Assembly (NCBI GenBank): GCA_006937955.1
Contig: SSNP01000020.1
Span: 789,504-853,503, forward strand
Reading direction: 5' to 3'
DNA length: 64,000 nt
Source of the DNA: Pachypanchax playfairii
Lineage: Eukaryota > Chordata > Actinopteri > Cyprinodontiformes > Aplocheilidae
Under the pieces are notes generated by a model, which saw nothing but the letters and a program-made list of their open reading frames with translations, was not told the origin of the DNA and ran no database searches. Positions 55,101-64,000 of this stretch are shown here, one piece after another. Positions within the stretch are counted from its first letter, which is position 1. The number at the start of each line of letters is the position of its first letter. The translations under genes and the position numbers were made by a program.

Positions 55101-58100
55101 ATTTACCTTCAGGGATTAATGAAGTATGTTTGAATTGAATTTTTCATGTTTGGGACATGAGACGTTGGTTCAGTTTCAGAACACACAGACAGGAACATTG
55201 TGTTCAGACACCACCAGCTGGTTTCTGTCAGCAGACATCAGGTCAAAGCCGGCAGACACTCTGTGAGATCAAGGCCACATCGTTTTACTAATTCTACACA
55301 GCAACGCCGGCCCCGGCTTTAACAGTTTACCTGCTTGGATTAAAGTAGCGGACTGGCGGCGGGTGAGGCGTCTGCGGCGCTGGTATCGCAGCCAGCAGCA
55401 CTGAATGGAGAAGGCACACCGGGACAGGATCTTCTTTCTCTGATCCTCCAACAGATCCAGCTGTGAGACGAGTCGGGGAAATCAGCTTACAGATTGTAAT
55501 CAATCTGTAGACAGTTTTCTTGGTATGTTTGTACAACTAACCATCATTTGAGTGAGAAAAACTTTAGTCCTCCCACAGTGAACCCATGAAGTGCGATCAT
55601 CACAGGACAGGTGATGTAACGCCACACTGAGGACTTTCTCCACCTCTTGCTGAAGAACGTGGTTCATCTTATCAGCCGCTACATCTATGAAAGAAGTAAC
55701 CAGGAATTCAGCACAAAAACTTTCTACAGATTCAGACTTAACAATAAACCATCGTGATTTTAACTGTATTAACCAGCTGAGTTTGAACAGGTTTATCTTC
55801 CTCTAGCTTGTTATAATTCAAATGATGACAGTTAGTATAGTTTAACTATTCCTGTAAAAAATATAACTTAATAGGTGCAATAGGTTACCTTCTAGAATGA
55901 TTTGTTTATGCCTTTAGGAATATAGAAGGAATCAGTAGATATCAATACTAATCTACAGTATGTCTAAATAAAACAGCGCTAACCGGAAGTAAAGCAATTA
56001 AAACCTGGGAAAACCTATTAGTTTAAAACAAACATCAAAATTCCTCATCTTTCAAGAATACAACTAGATATCAATTTAATAACATAACATCACATTTTCA
56101 TGAGACACTAACATTGAACAACTTTAATTCATGCACATTTGTTTGTTAGAAATCTGAAGCTCTATGATTGATCATCTGATGTGAAATCCATCCAAAAGCA
56201 CATGATACGTTAAAGAGCCAGCAATGTAGCATCGTAAGCTAAAATCTCCACTATTTTAGGACTGATCAGAACGGATATCCATAAAATACTTTGGAGATAT
56301 TAAACCTGCTTCCTGGTACAGGTGCCAAATTTTAAAATCAGATAGATACGACCTCAGATATGGTCCACTTACTCATTATTTATTTAAAACATTAATCAAG
56401 CTAAATGCAGATGGTTCTGTTTTCCTAGTTCTGAGTTTTCATGAGAATCAGATGAATGAACTTCCCTTTACATCGTGACTGGATGTCCTGTTAGAGCATA
56501 GGTCTGCAGCATGTTTTTGGCATTCCATCCAAAAATATTAAATACATGCAGTATTCTTAAAAATTAGAAAGAAAAAAAGTAACTAAAACATTGGCCCAAG
56601 TTAAAGACATTGCTTTCATATGTGTTCCAGTATCAGAGCAATACTGAGCTCCACAGAGCAGCGAGCAGGCTAAACACAGGTGTATAAATTAACCTGTGTT
56701 AAGATTATAATACCAAAAGAAATGAGCATGCAAAGCCACTTGGGACAGACAAACATGCATTTACCTGTAAAGTTTCTAAGATGTTGCAATATTTGTTTAA
56801 AAGTCTTGTTTTTAAACCCCAAATTGAAAAGTCCCAGGAAGGGTAGAGAAGTGAGGATCACATTTTATTAAGAGGACTAATGAAGGGAAAGAGGAATAAA
56901 CCAGCAGACCTAAAGAGAGGAAATAAAATCACTCTTTGCCAACAGAAGACGTTCCCAAACTGACCAGAAACTGGTTGAACAATTAGAAACTTACCAACAT
57001 TGTGACACCCTGATGATGAATATTTGGTAAATAGTCCATAACGCTGCATAAAGCTTGTGAAGGGAATTCTGTGCAAAGAGATAAAAAAGTCAACCAAGAG
57101 CAGAGAGAAATTAAACTGTGTATTAATACTGAGGAATATTCATTTTAAAAATGCTGCACCTGATTGGAAATCCTGCAGCACTGATGTGAATGGTTTCCAC
57201 AATCCCACAGGCCTCCAGCTGCATGAAGACCTGACAGAAACACAAAGAATCAAATAAAAGCTGATTCTTTTTGTTAAGGAGAAGAAGTGGACTCTGAAAA
57301 ACAGAGAAGAGCAGGTACCTCTTCCTTTTTAAAGGTCAGTGGCTTGCAGTCGGGGTTGGGTTTAATACAACGAGTGTAATGAGGAGTTGTGGTGAGGAGG
57401 ATCTTCATCAGGTTCTCCAGTGAGTTCTACAGTTGAACATCATCAGAGCCATGAGTTAACATTTCCAGGAGAAAGCATACTCTGACATAAGGCTTGGAAT
57501 TGATCTCACCTTAAACTTAGAGACCACAGTAACTTTACTGAGCCCTTTGTTGTTTGGATTCTCAGTTTCCTTATCAGAGAAGATCTGATGAAGAAGGGGG
57601 TTGTCTGATTTCAGAAGCAGACTGACGAGTTCTGGGGGTACTGGGTCCTAAACACAAAACCCAAGTAAAGCTCAGTAGATGAACATGGTGAAACGGAGCA
57701 TGAATTAAGAGTTTCTCACCTTGTTTTTCTCCACCATGCCTTCTATCTGGTAGCTAACTTTGCCTGCATAATGAGCCACTGTGAAATGTGGGACTTTGCT
57801 GAACTTTTCCCAGCTGATGTTAGTGTTATCACTGAGCTCCTGCTCCAAACGAACCCTCAGCGTTGTTGCATCCGAGGCTCGATTAAGACGACTCTCCTTT
57901 AGAACAAGTTAGAACTAGTTTGCAAAAAGCCATATGACCTTTACTTCCAGCAGAAACATACAGTGTATTTATTAATAAATGTATATGTTTACTATAATAA
58001 TAAAGAAAGTCATTGTTACTCTGTTTGGTACAAAAATGGATGAGAAAAAAAAGGGAAATTATTTTTATGTGACTATTACCTAAAATTTGGGGATTTTCAA

Positions 58101-61100
58101 TGTAATAATTAACAAATGTTTAGTTAAAGATAATTAAAAGCAAACAAGCATCATACCTCATTGAGAAGGGAAAACACACTGACAGGGTTTCCTTCTATAA
58201 GATCCAGACAGCTCTGGTTGTCTTGGTATTTAATGAAGGACCACTCTAACCCCTCTGACACATATTCTTCCTGAGGGAAGCAGCAAATAACATTAATGTT
58301 GAAGCACAAAATCTGTCATCTGTGAACAGAAAAATTCCCAACAAGCTGCTGTCAATCATATGGAACAATCAGAGAAGCCACAGCCCAGCGTGGGAGTAGG
58401 AAAACTGATGGGTGCTACCTGCTGAGCTCGGAGATAATGGGCCACAAAGTGCTGCTGAAGTTTCTCATTGGCGTAGTTGATGCACAGCTGCTCCAAGCTG
58501 TTGATCTGGAAACACTCGAAGCCGTACACGTCTAAGACTCCTGCAGATCACAGATATCAGGACTGTGTGAGCTCATGGAGACAAACTGGAGGTTTCTATT
58601 CAGTGCTGTCACAGGAAATGATGTCTTTACCTATAAAGTTGGACCATGTGGATTTGTCTGCACATATGCTATTGTTGATGAATGAGACCAACCACTGAAA
58701 TAAACTGATGGGAAAAATGCACAATTTCCTTAACATCAGCAACAAGAGAAGGAATATTTGAGAAAATACAGTCAATTATCATGTTTTTAATAAGAATAAA
58801 GAATAAATCTCAATTCTAAAAAAGGTTGTGCATCACCAGCTACATTTAACAGAATGTCATCACTGGCTAAAAATTAGCTGAGTTAGTTAATATTCACAGT
58901 GCTATTCTTACTGGGCGTAAATGACTTTGGCCAGGCAGTCCCTCCTCACATTGCACTCCGCCTGTGAACAGGGCTTGAGCACACTTTGCTTCCCTGCCTT
59001 CAGAGTCTTCACTGTTAAACATGTTTGAAGTTCATGTGCAGGAACAGCCAGCAGCTCCTCGGCTCTCTGCAGGAAATCTGAAACACATGCAGGTTGGTTG
59101 ATAGCTGAGGTCAGGGAGCAGAGGGATCTAATGGAACTTAGTAATCAATTCAGCAATTAAACACAAAAGTAAAACTAAAAATAAGAGTTTAAAAAAAAAA
59201 AAAAAAAGATCTGCCCCCAGACTTAGCTGAACTAATTATGAATTAGCTTCAGTGTTCTTTACATTTGAATTATGTTTAATACCTTTAGACTGTTGATCAA
59301 GGTCACAAGGCTGAGATTCATTGGTTGAAATGGAGAAACTCACATTTCCCAACTGCAAAATTCCAGCTAAAATCTGAAAAAGACAAAACAAACAGAGGAT
59401 GACTACAGTAAAAATTCCTCTGGGTTTATTTAACTTCCAGAAATTCAAACCACTCTTACAAACATGTTTATTGTTATTAAATCTTATGAAATCTTTTTCT
59501 TACTGATGTTAATTTAAAGCCAACAGGTTAGACTTACTTTAAATATTTGTCTTTGCCTCTCTGGCCTGATTCCCAGATGCATCATTGCCTCAACAGTTTC
59601 AAACAAGGAATCTTCTTTAAAACAATAAAGATCCAATAAAGATATTTATGAAAAGAAACAATCTGATAAAAAACACAAATCAGGGATGTTTTATATATAA
59701 AAATGAGACACCAACCCTCAACTTGTTTCTCAGAATTTGGCAGCCAAACAAAACTCTGGTCATGTGGCATCTTCCACTCTTTTCTCTGCTCATCTGAGGC
59801 TCCTTTCATCATCTGAAAAACATGCACCTCTCAGCATTTCTGATCTATGTCATTCTTTAAAACATGGTAACTCACCTGGTAAAAGATGTGGAAGTTCCTC
59901 TCGTTAGCTGGCTGACTGGCCACTCGGATCTTTTCCAGCAAATATGTTTGAACTGAAGCTCCGACCAACAGCTGACACCTTGATGTGATGATGTAAAGTT
60001 GAACAGTTGACCAGCGGTTACCGTCTGACGCTCTTAAAAGAGGAAGGTGACACATACCTGTCTAGTTGCAGCTGGATATACTTTCCAAAGCGACTGCTGT
60101 TGTTGTTCCGTAGCGTGCAGGCATTACCTGCAGAGCGAACGCTGCTGATGAGCAACTACGCATACACGTATGTTTGTACATTAAAAAAAAAAAGGTTATC
60201 TGTTGTCTTACCAAATGCCTCCATTAGAGGATTAGAGTCTAAAACTCTCTTCTCTATCCTCTCTACTGTGTCCTGGCTCTTCATCACCGAAGAGGAGGCT
60301 GCCACTGTGGCGTAGTACTTCATTAGACAACGAGACGTCCATGTCTACAAAAAGATACAGACAGGACAAATTTGTTGTGTTGATACTTGTGTTTAAGTCA
60401 GAAAAACACATAATGGAATAACTAGAAACTGATAAAAGTCACAATTTAAATTTACTAAAAATCAACTAATCTGATGCCGTTTTGAATAACAGAATTCTTT
60501 AAAACAAACTATTGAAACTGACTTGGACAAAAAGGATGTCAGCCTTAACATAATATTTTGTTGTACAACCTTTTGAGCAATCAGGTGGTTTCTGTAACTC
60601 TCAGTGAGACTTCTGTCCACAGGTGTTCTGACCTGCTCCAGCTGTCTCAGGTTTGAAGGGTTCTTTCTCCAGATGTTTCACCTCCTTCCTCAGATGCTCA
60701 ATAGGATTTAAATCAGGGTTTAAAGAAGACCACTTCATTAATCATTAATTAATTTTCAGTAATTGGTGAGCTGTGCAGGGTGTAACCCCGAACGTCACCC
60801 AATGATCGCTGGGCACTAGCCCCATGTGACCCTGAGCAGGAACAAGCGGGTACGAAACATGGATGAATAGACGATTTCAGTATTTTTTGTATTATTGTTT
60901 CATCTTATTTCAATAACCAATTTATGTTACCAGAAATTCTGCCAACTTAAATCACGGAGGTTAACAGAAATTATTCAAGTGACAACTGAAAACTTGCTTT
61001 TTATCGTCTTGTGTTTTTAATGAAAGTTGAACTTATCAATTATGGTTTTCTTAAAAGTAGTTGTATAGTTGATGACAAATGATGCATAAGATAAAACCAA

Positions 61101-63538
61101 CTCTGAAACAAAATAATTTGGTGTGAAAGAATGTGACGAGGCTCGCACAGAGCCCTGATCTCAACCCCATGAAGCATCTTTGGGATGTATTGGAACAGAG
61201 ACCGTGAGCCAGACCATCGGTGTCTGACCGCCTAAATTTTCTTCCCATAGATAAACACATTTTGAAAAAGGACTACAAAAATGTGTGTACTTGTATAGCA
61301 CATTTCTTAAGTCATACAACTTCCAAAGCACTTTACGCTACAGTCACATGTTTGGTGATGATGAACTACACATGTTGTAGCCACAGCTGTCCTGGGACAC
61401 ACACTGACAGAGGCGAGGCTTCCAGACACCAGCGGACCCTCTGACCACCACCTAACAGGCAGGATGGGTGAAGTGTCTTGCCCAAGGACACAACAGCCAA
61501 GCAAGGATTCAAACTGGTGACCCTCTGGTTACCAGACGACACGCTGTTCCCCTGAGCCATGAAGAGTCCACATTAGAGTCAACATATTTAAACACAACCC
61601 TGTTGGTGAGATGGTCCGGCGTGTCCAAACAGTTAAAATGATAAAAAGTAAAAGTTTTCTGAACTTTAAAGACAGTTTTAAGATTCCTAAGACTTGTTAC
61701 CAAGTTTTTAATCTTCTCAGTCTGTATGTTGTGAACAAGATGGTAACTCTCCTTTAGTGTTTGAATCTAAGGCACTTAAAGAAGAAACAAAACAAAACTG
61801 ACAATATAAACTTATTTTTAATATAGTAGCTTCAGTGGTTTAATGGCACGCTATAGTTTCTGCTGATTTACCTTTCCAGCTCCACTTTCCCCACTGACCA
61901 CCAAGGACTGGTTCACTGGCTCCAGCTGACCCTGAACATTCCTGTAAGCCTCTTCAGCCACAATAAAGATATGCGGTTTGAACTCCTGTTAACAAAATAT
62001 ATAGAAGGGATCATCATTCTTCGTTTTCTTGAGTGTATGTTTTGTTTGACTAACAAGGTCTTCATCACTGCATGATTTCATCTATTTACATATACAGAAC
62101 TCTTCTAATGTAACGCTCCCTTCCTATCAACACTTCAGTTTGCACTAATATCTAGTGTTAATGAAGCTGAGGTGCTGTAAATACCTGAGGCTGAGGAGCA
62201 AAGTGATACTCCTTCATCATATCCTGGGAGTAAAGGTCTGGAATGGGCTGGAAGGGGTTTAGAGCCACCAAGGTGCAGCCAGCATGAGTGTAAAACACCT
62301 TCATACTGTACCTGGCCTGCAGGCATTTTAGCACTACAGGAAAAAAATATAGATTTTTAGACACTGAGGGGAAATCACAAGAAGCAGAAATAATAAAATA
62401 AATAAAAAAATGGAGAACAAATAATTGTGCTGAATAATTCATATGACATAATAACAAAAATCTACAGTAGTGTATATATATAAACAGACAGATCTAAAAA
62501 CAGACAGGTATAACATACATAAATAGCAACATAAGCAAATAAATAAACAGTTTCTGCCTACTACTGCCATGTTTTATTTTTGGAACCCAAATTTGGGAAC
62601 CAGAGACACAGGCTTAGAAGTCCTGCCTACTCACTCATGAACATCCAAAATCAACTAACTAATTACAACTAAACCTGTTAGAAAAATTAATACGTAGTTG
62701 AAAATGAAGCTGCAAGATGAGAACTATGTGAATTACCAGGAGTCACCACCTTGAAAAAATGACCATGGATGTGTTTTTATTTTATAATCAGGAAAAAGAC
62801 CAATTTAATTACATATAGTGGGTATGACTTAAACCCTATACTGCAGCCAGCCACTAGGGGGCATTTATCTAATTTTGGCTTCCATTTTTACAACTAATCA
62901 CAAGTGAACAATGTCTACAGTGAAACTCTGCACTGCCTTTCAGACATTAATATCGATGTTAAGATTGTAAATATGGTCTGGAAACAAAACTTCATGGCTG
63001 CATTTAATCTATTCTTATTTAGAGTTAGTACAGCAGGATTTTCTGTCAGAATATAAAACTGAAATGTTTCCTGTCAACTGGGAAGTGAATGGTGAGTCTA
63101 ACATCTGAGTGAAACTTGTCTTTTCTCTTAGCAGCATACCAATCAGTCATGCATTACAATTATATCATTCCTACAGATTTTATCTGGACTAAGGCAATGA
63201 ACCGAGGTGGCATACAATGAAAAATTATTATGACGCTACCCCATTATGCATCACGTCCACATCATTAAGAACCATAGAAACTCTGTTGGTGCTTCATGTT
63301 TGATACCTGTTGTTGGAGTCACTGGGTTGACTTTAGTAAGGTCATCGTAAGTGTGGAGCTGGTCTTCATCAATGAGGAAGGATTGAATTTCCTCCTCCAG
63401 AGAATCATTTACAGGTGGGTGAACCTTCTGGATGAAACTGTTCACCTGTGTGAAAAGTTGAGGTGAACAAGTGTTGACGTTGTTCCTCAAGCTTGAAGGG
63501 AGGAAGACGGGAAGATCGTGCCTTTGCACATATGGCAT
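46196..63538 (-). CDS. myo19: unconventional myosin XIX (23 coding exons)
   Basis: Actin motor anchored in the mitochondrial outer membrane. Exons in transcript order: 63307-63538, 62185-62333, 61872-61985, 60212-60344, 60058-60127, 59876-59978, 59716-59812, 59538-59614, 59283-59373, 58912-59077, 58631-58704, 58419-58540, 58157-58270, 57720-57896, 57510-57647, 57319-57426, 57160-57230, 56995-57068, 55542-55684, 55331-55460, 47023-47108, 46605-46928, 46196-46309. Total 2907 nt, 968 aa (human 970), with every phase consistent. P-loop GESGAGK at 159-165, switch I NNNSSRFGK at 217-225, switch II DVYGFE at 439-444. IQ motifs lie at about 765-823 (FSIQCCWLRYQRR, AAVIQNTWKKWR). The mitochondria-binding MyMOMA tail is 824-968. 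The start is fixed by an in-frame TAA two codons upstream. Intron 20 (47109-55330) is almost filled by a minisatellite. Intron 3 carries Tc1 and SINE remnants. Confidence 0.96.
47235..47303. repeat. 11-bp tandem repeat (ggttctgttct), about 6 units
   Basis: Near-perfect repeats of ggttctgttct lie about 100 bp before the large array. The opposite strand reads as EQNRTRTEP-type shadow frames. A single unit-like 'caggacagaaccagtcc' (reverse strand) sits at the matching place in the seed repeat, at about 23880-23897. Confidence 0.9.
47405..55071. repeat. giant 36/33-bp minisatellite in myo19 intron 20
   Basis: About 7.7 kb of head-to-tail units, roughly 215 by length. The basic unit is 36 bp (for example 48189-48224), carrying 'ctacaggagatccttcc' and 'gtccacagctagaac'. 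A 33-bp form has lost 3 bp and reads 'tgtctgctagaac' (for example 47976-48008). Recurrent variants are 'tgtctacag', 'cccgtccacag', 'tgtctagagctag' and 'gagatactt'. Units rarely differ at more than three sites. Because both lengths are multiples of 3, long frames stay open on both strands (49388-52729 +, 50074-50679 -); these are not genes. The ends are the decayed halves of an interspersed repeat also present at 23565-23900. Confidence 0.97.
55072..55135 (-). repeat. right-hand remnant of the repeat that hosts the minisatellite
   Basis: 'gactctctgacttactg', 'cttcagggattaatgaag' and 'tatgtttgaattgaattttt' correspond, in reverse, to 23570-23660 (tail region and first unit flank). The matching left remnant is 47303-47400 ('cctcttgagttgactgtcc', 'aaaggaggatgaagaacatg'). 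Confidence 0.65.
55685..56994. other. myo19 intron 18, nothing recognised
   Basis: 1.3 kb of AT-rich intron between exons 18 and 19. The opposed 63-codon frames at 56670-56871 are shadows of each other with no family resemblance. Confidence 0.5.
60545..60745 (-). pseudogene. Tc1-type transposase C-terminal relic
   Basis: Read on the - strand, it contains in order relics of the PDLNPIEHLW region ('aaccctgatttaaatcctat'), a segment rich in 'ctgagacagctggagcaggt', 'tctcactgagagttacagaa' and a 'gctcaaaaggttgtacaaca' end. I recognise this as the C-terminal part of a Tc1 transposase. Indels break the frame and no terminal repeats were seen. It lies in myo19 intron 3. Confidence 0.65.
60765..60880 (+). 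repeat. SINE-like 3' fragment
   Basis: 'tgagctgtgcagggtgtaac', then 'cgatcgctgggcactagcc'-like sequence, 'gaccctgagcaggaacaagc' and 'gggtacgaaacatggatgaa'. This is the same 3' end as at 25155-25195 and 1845-1960. Confidence 0.65.
61125..61225 (+). pseudogene. second Tc1/mariner transposase relic
   Basis: 'cagagccctgatctcaaccc' followed by 'catgaagcatctttgggatg' translates to SPDLNPMKHLWDVLEQRP and then a stop. It is the Glu-bearing motif of a Tc1-type transposase with the catalytic Glu changed to Lys. About 100 bp remain, on the opposite strand to the relic at 60545. Confidence 0.6.
61280..61560 (-). repeat. tRNA-like SINE, antisense copy with intact head
   Basis: The reverse complement starts 'atggctcaggggaacagcgt', has 'agtttgaatccttgcttgg' (B-box-like), 'gtgtccttgggcaagacact' and 'ctgtcagtgtgtgtcccagg', and ends 'atgtgctatacaagtacaca'. 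It is the best preserved copy of the 5605-5925 family in the window and lies in myo19 intron 3. Confidence 0.75.
62334..63306. other. myo19 intron 1 (coding numbering), nothing recognised
   Basis: About 970 bp of AT-rich intron. A short (ta)n run lies near 62470-62482. No repeat or exon is recognised. Confidence 0.5.
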
Positions 63539-64000
63539 TTGTTATTCCACAACAGAGGGCAAATATTTGAAACACAAATACCTCTATGTAGAAATCTCAC
63601 AGATGCATTTAATTCACTGACGTCTTCAAGACATTAAGCATGATGGTGCTAATTCTGAGTCAGGAAATTCTTCCAAAATAATTTCAGTGAAATAATATAG
63701 ACCTAAAACACACATGCCAGTGCTTACGAATGACCGAACCACTTACTGCACAGCGACAGCCAGGTACAATAACATTTGTGAAGTGAGTCACAATCACTTC
63801 AGCCTGACAAATCCAGGTCCACATTATCCTGCCACATGACCTGCAGCCTCCCTAAAGTCTGACACCTGTTCAAGACACCCAGTTCATTCAGACACTCTTA
63901 ATCCACCAGCAGGTAGCCTACATCCCATCATTCTTGTATAATAAGTAATTAATCTCAATATCATCAGTTTAAATCAAACATATAAACAACACGTGGGAGG
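63539..64000. other. myo19 5' region, window edge
   Basis: This holds sequence upstream of the myo19 ATG. It is AT-rich with no CpG-rich core, so the promoter and any non-coding first exon probably lie beyond 64000. Confidence 0.4.

Overview
The window comes from a vertebrate nuclear genome, almost certainly a teleost fish. Its genes are split by GT-AG introns, its proteins are vertebrate families, and its repeats (hAT MITEs, Tc1/mariner elements, tRNA-like SINEs, CA/CTAT microsatellites) are typical of ray-finned fish. No species is claimed. Exon boundaries below were read by eye from splice sites and reading phase, without transcript data.

Layout: (1) 1-6384 is non-coding and repeat-rich. 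(2) 6385-28358 holds two tandem + strand beta-glucuronidase genes (gusb), each with 12 coding exons, an intact 639-codon frame and both catalytic glutamates. They share blocks of near identity, introns included, separated by diverged blocks. (3) 28359-32527 is intergenic. (4) 32528-40861 is vkorc1l1 on the - strand (3 coding exons, 175 aa). Its introns carry a nested pair of DNA transposons, a nearly intact Tc1/mariner element and a hAT MITE. (5) 41361-41591 is a single-exon NUPR1-family gene (+). (6) 42541-44057 is znhit3 (+, 5 coding exons, 148 aa). (7) 46196-63538 is myo19 on the - strand (23 coding exons, 968 aa, from start to stop).

The most striking feature is a minisatellite of about 7.7 kb (47405-55071) built from 36-bp and 33-bp units. 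It fills most of one myo19 intron. The same 36-bp motif, in about two copies with the same flanking sequence, lies in an interspersed repeat at 23565-23900 inside gusb copy 2. The array therefore looks like a transposable-element copy that expanded internally. A separate 11-bp array in the same copy (47235-47303) has its own counterpart in the seed repeat.

The genes do not form a pathway. gusb acts in lysosomal glycosaminoglycan breakdown, vkorc1l1 in ER vitamin K and quinone reduction, nupr1 in the stress response of the nucleus, znhit3 in snoRNP assembly, and myo19 in mitochondrial movement. Both gusb copies have a perfect GTCACGTGAC lysosomal (CLEAR) box just upstream of the start. The gap between vkorc1l1 and nupr1 has several CRE-type TGACGT sites. 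I saw no convincing new molecular system. The best leads are the internally expanded repeat, the mosaic gusb duplication and the transposon whose transposase has lost a catalytic aspartate.
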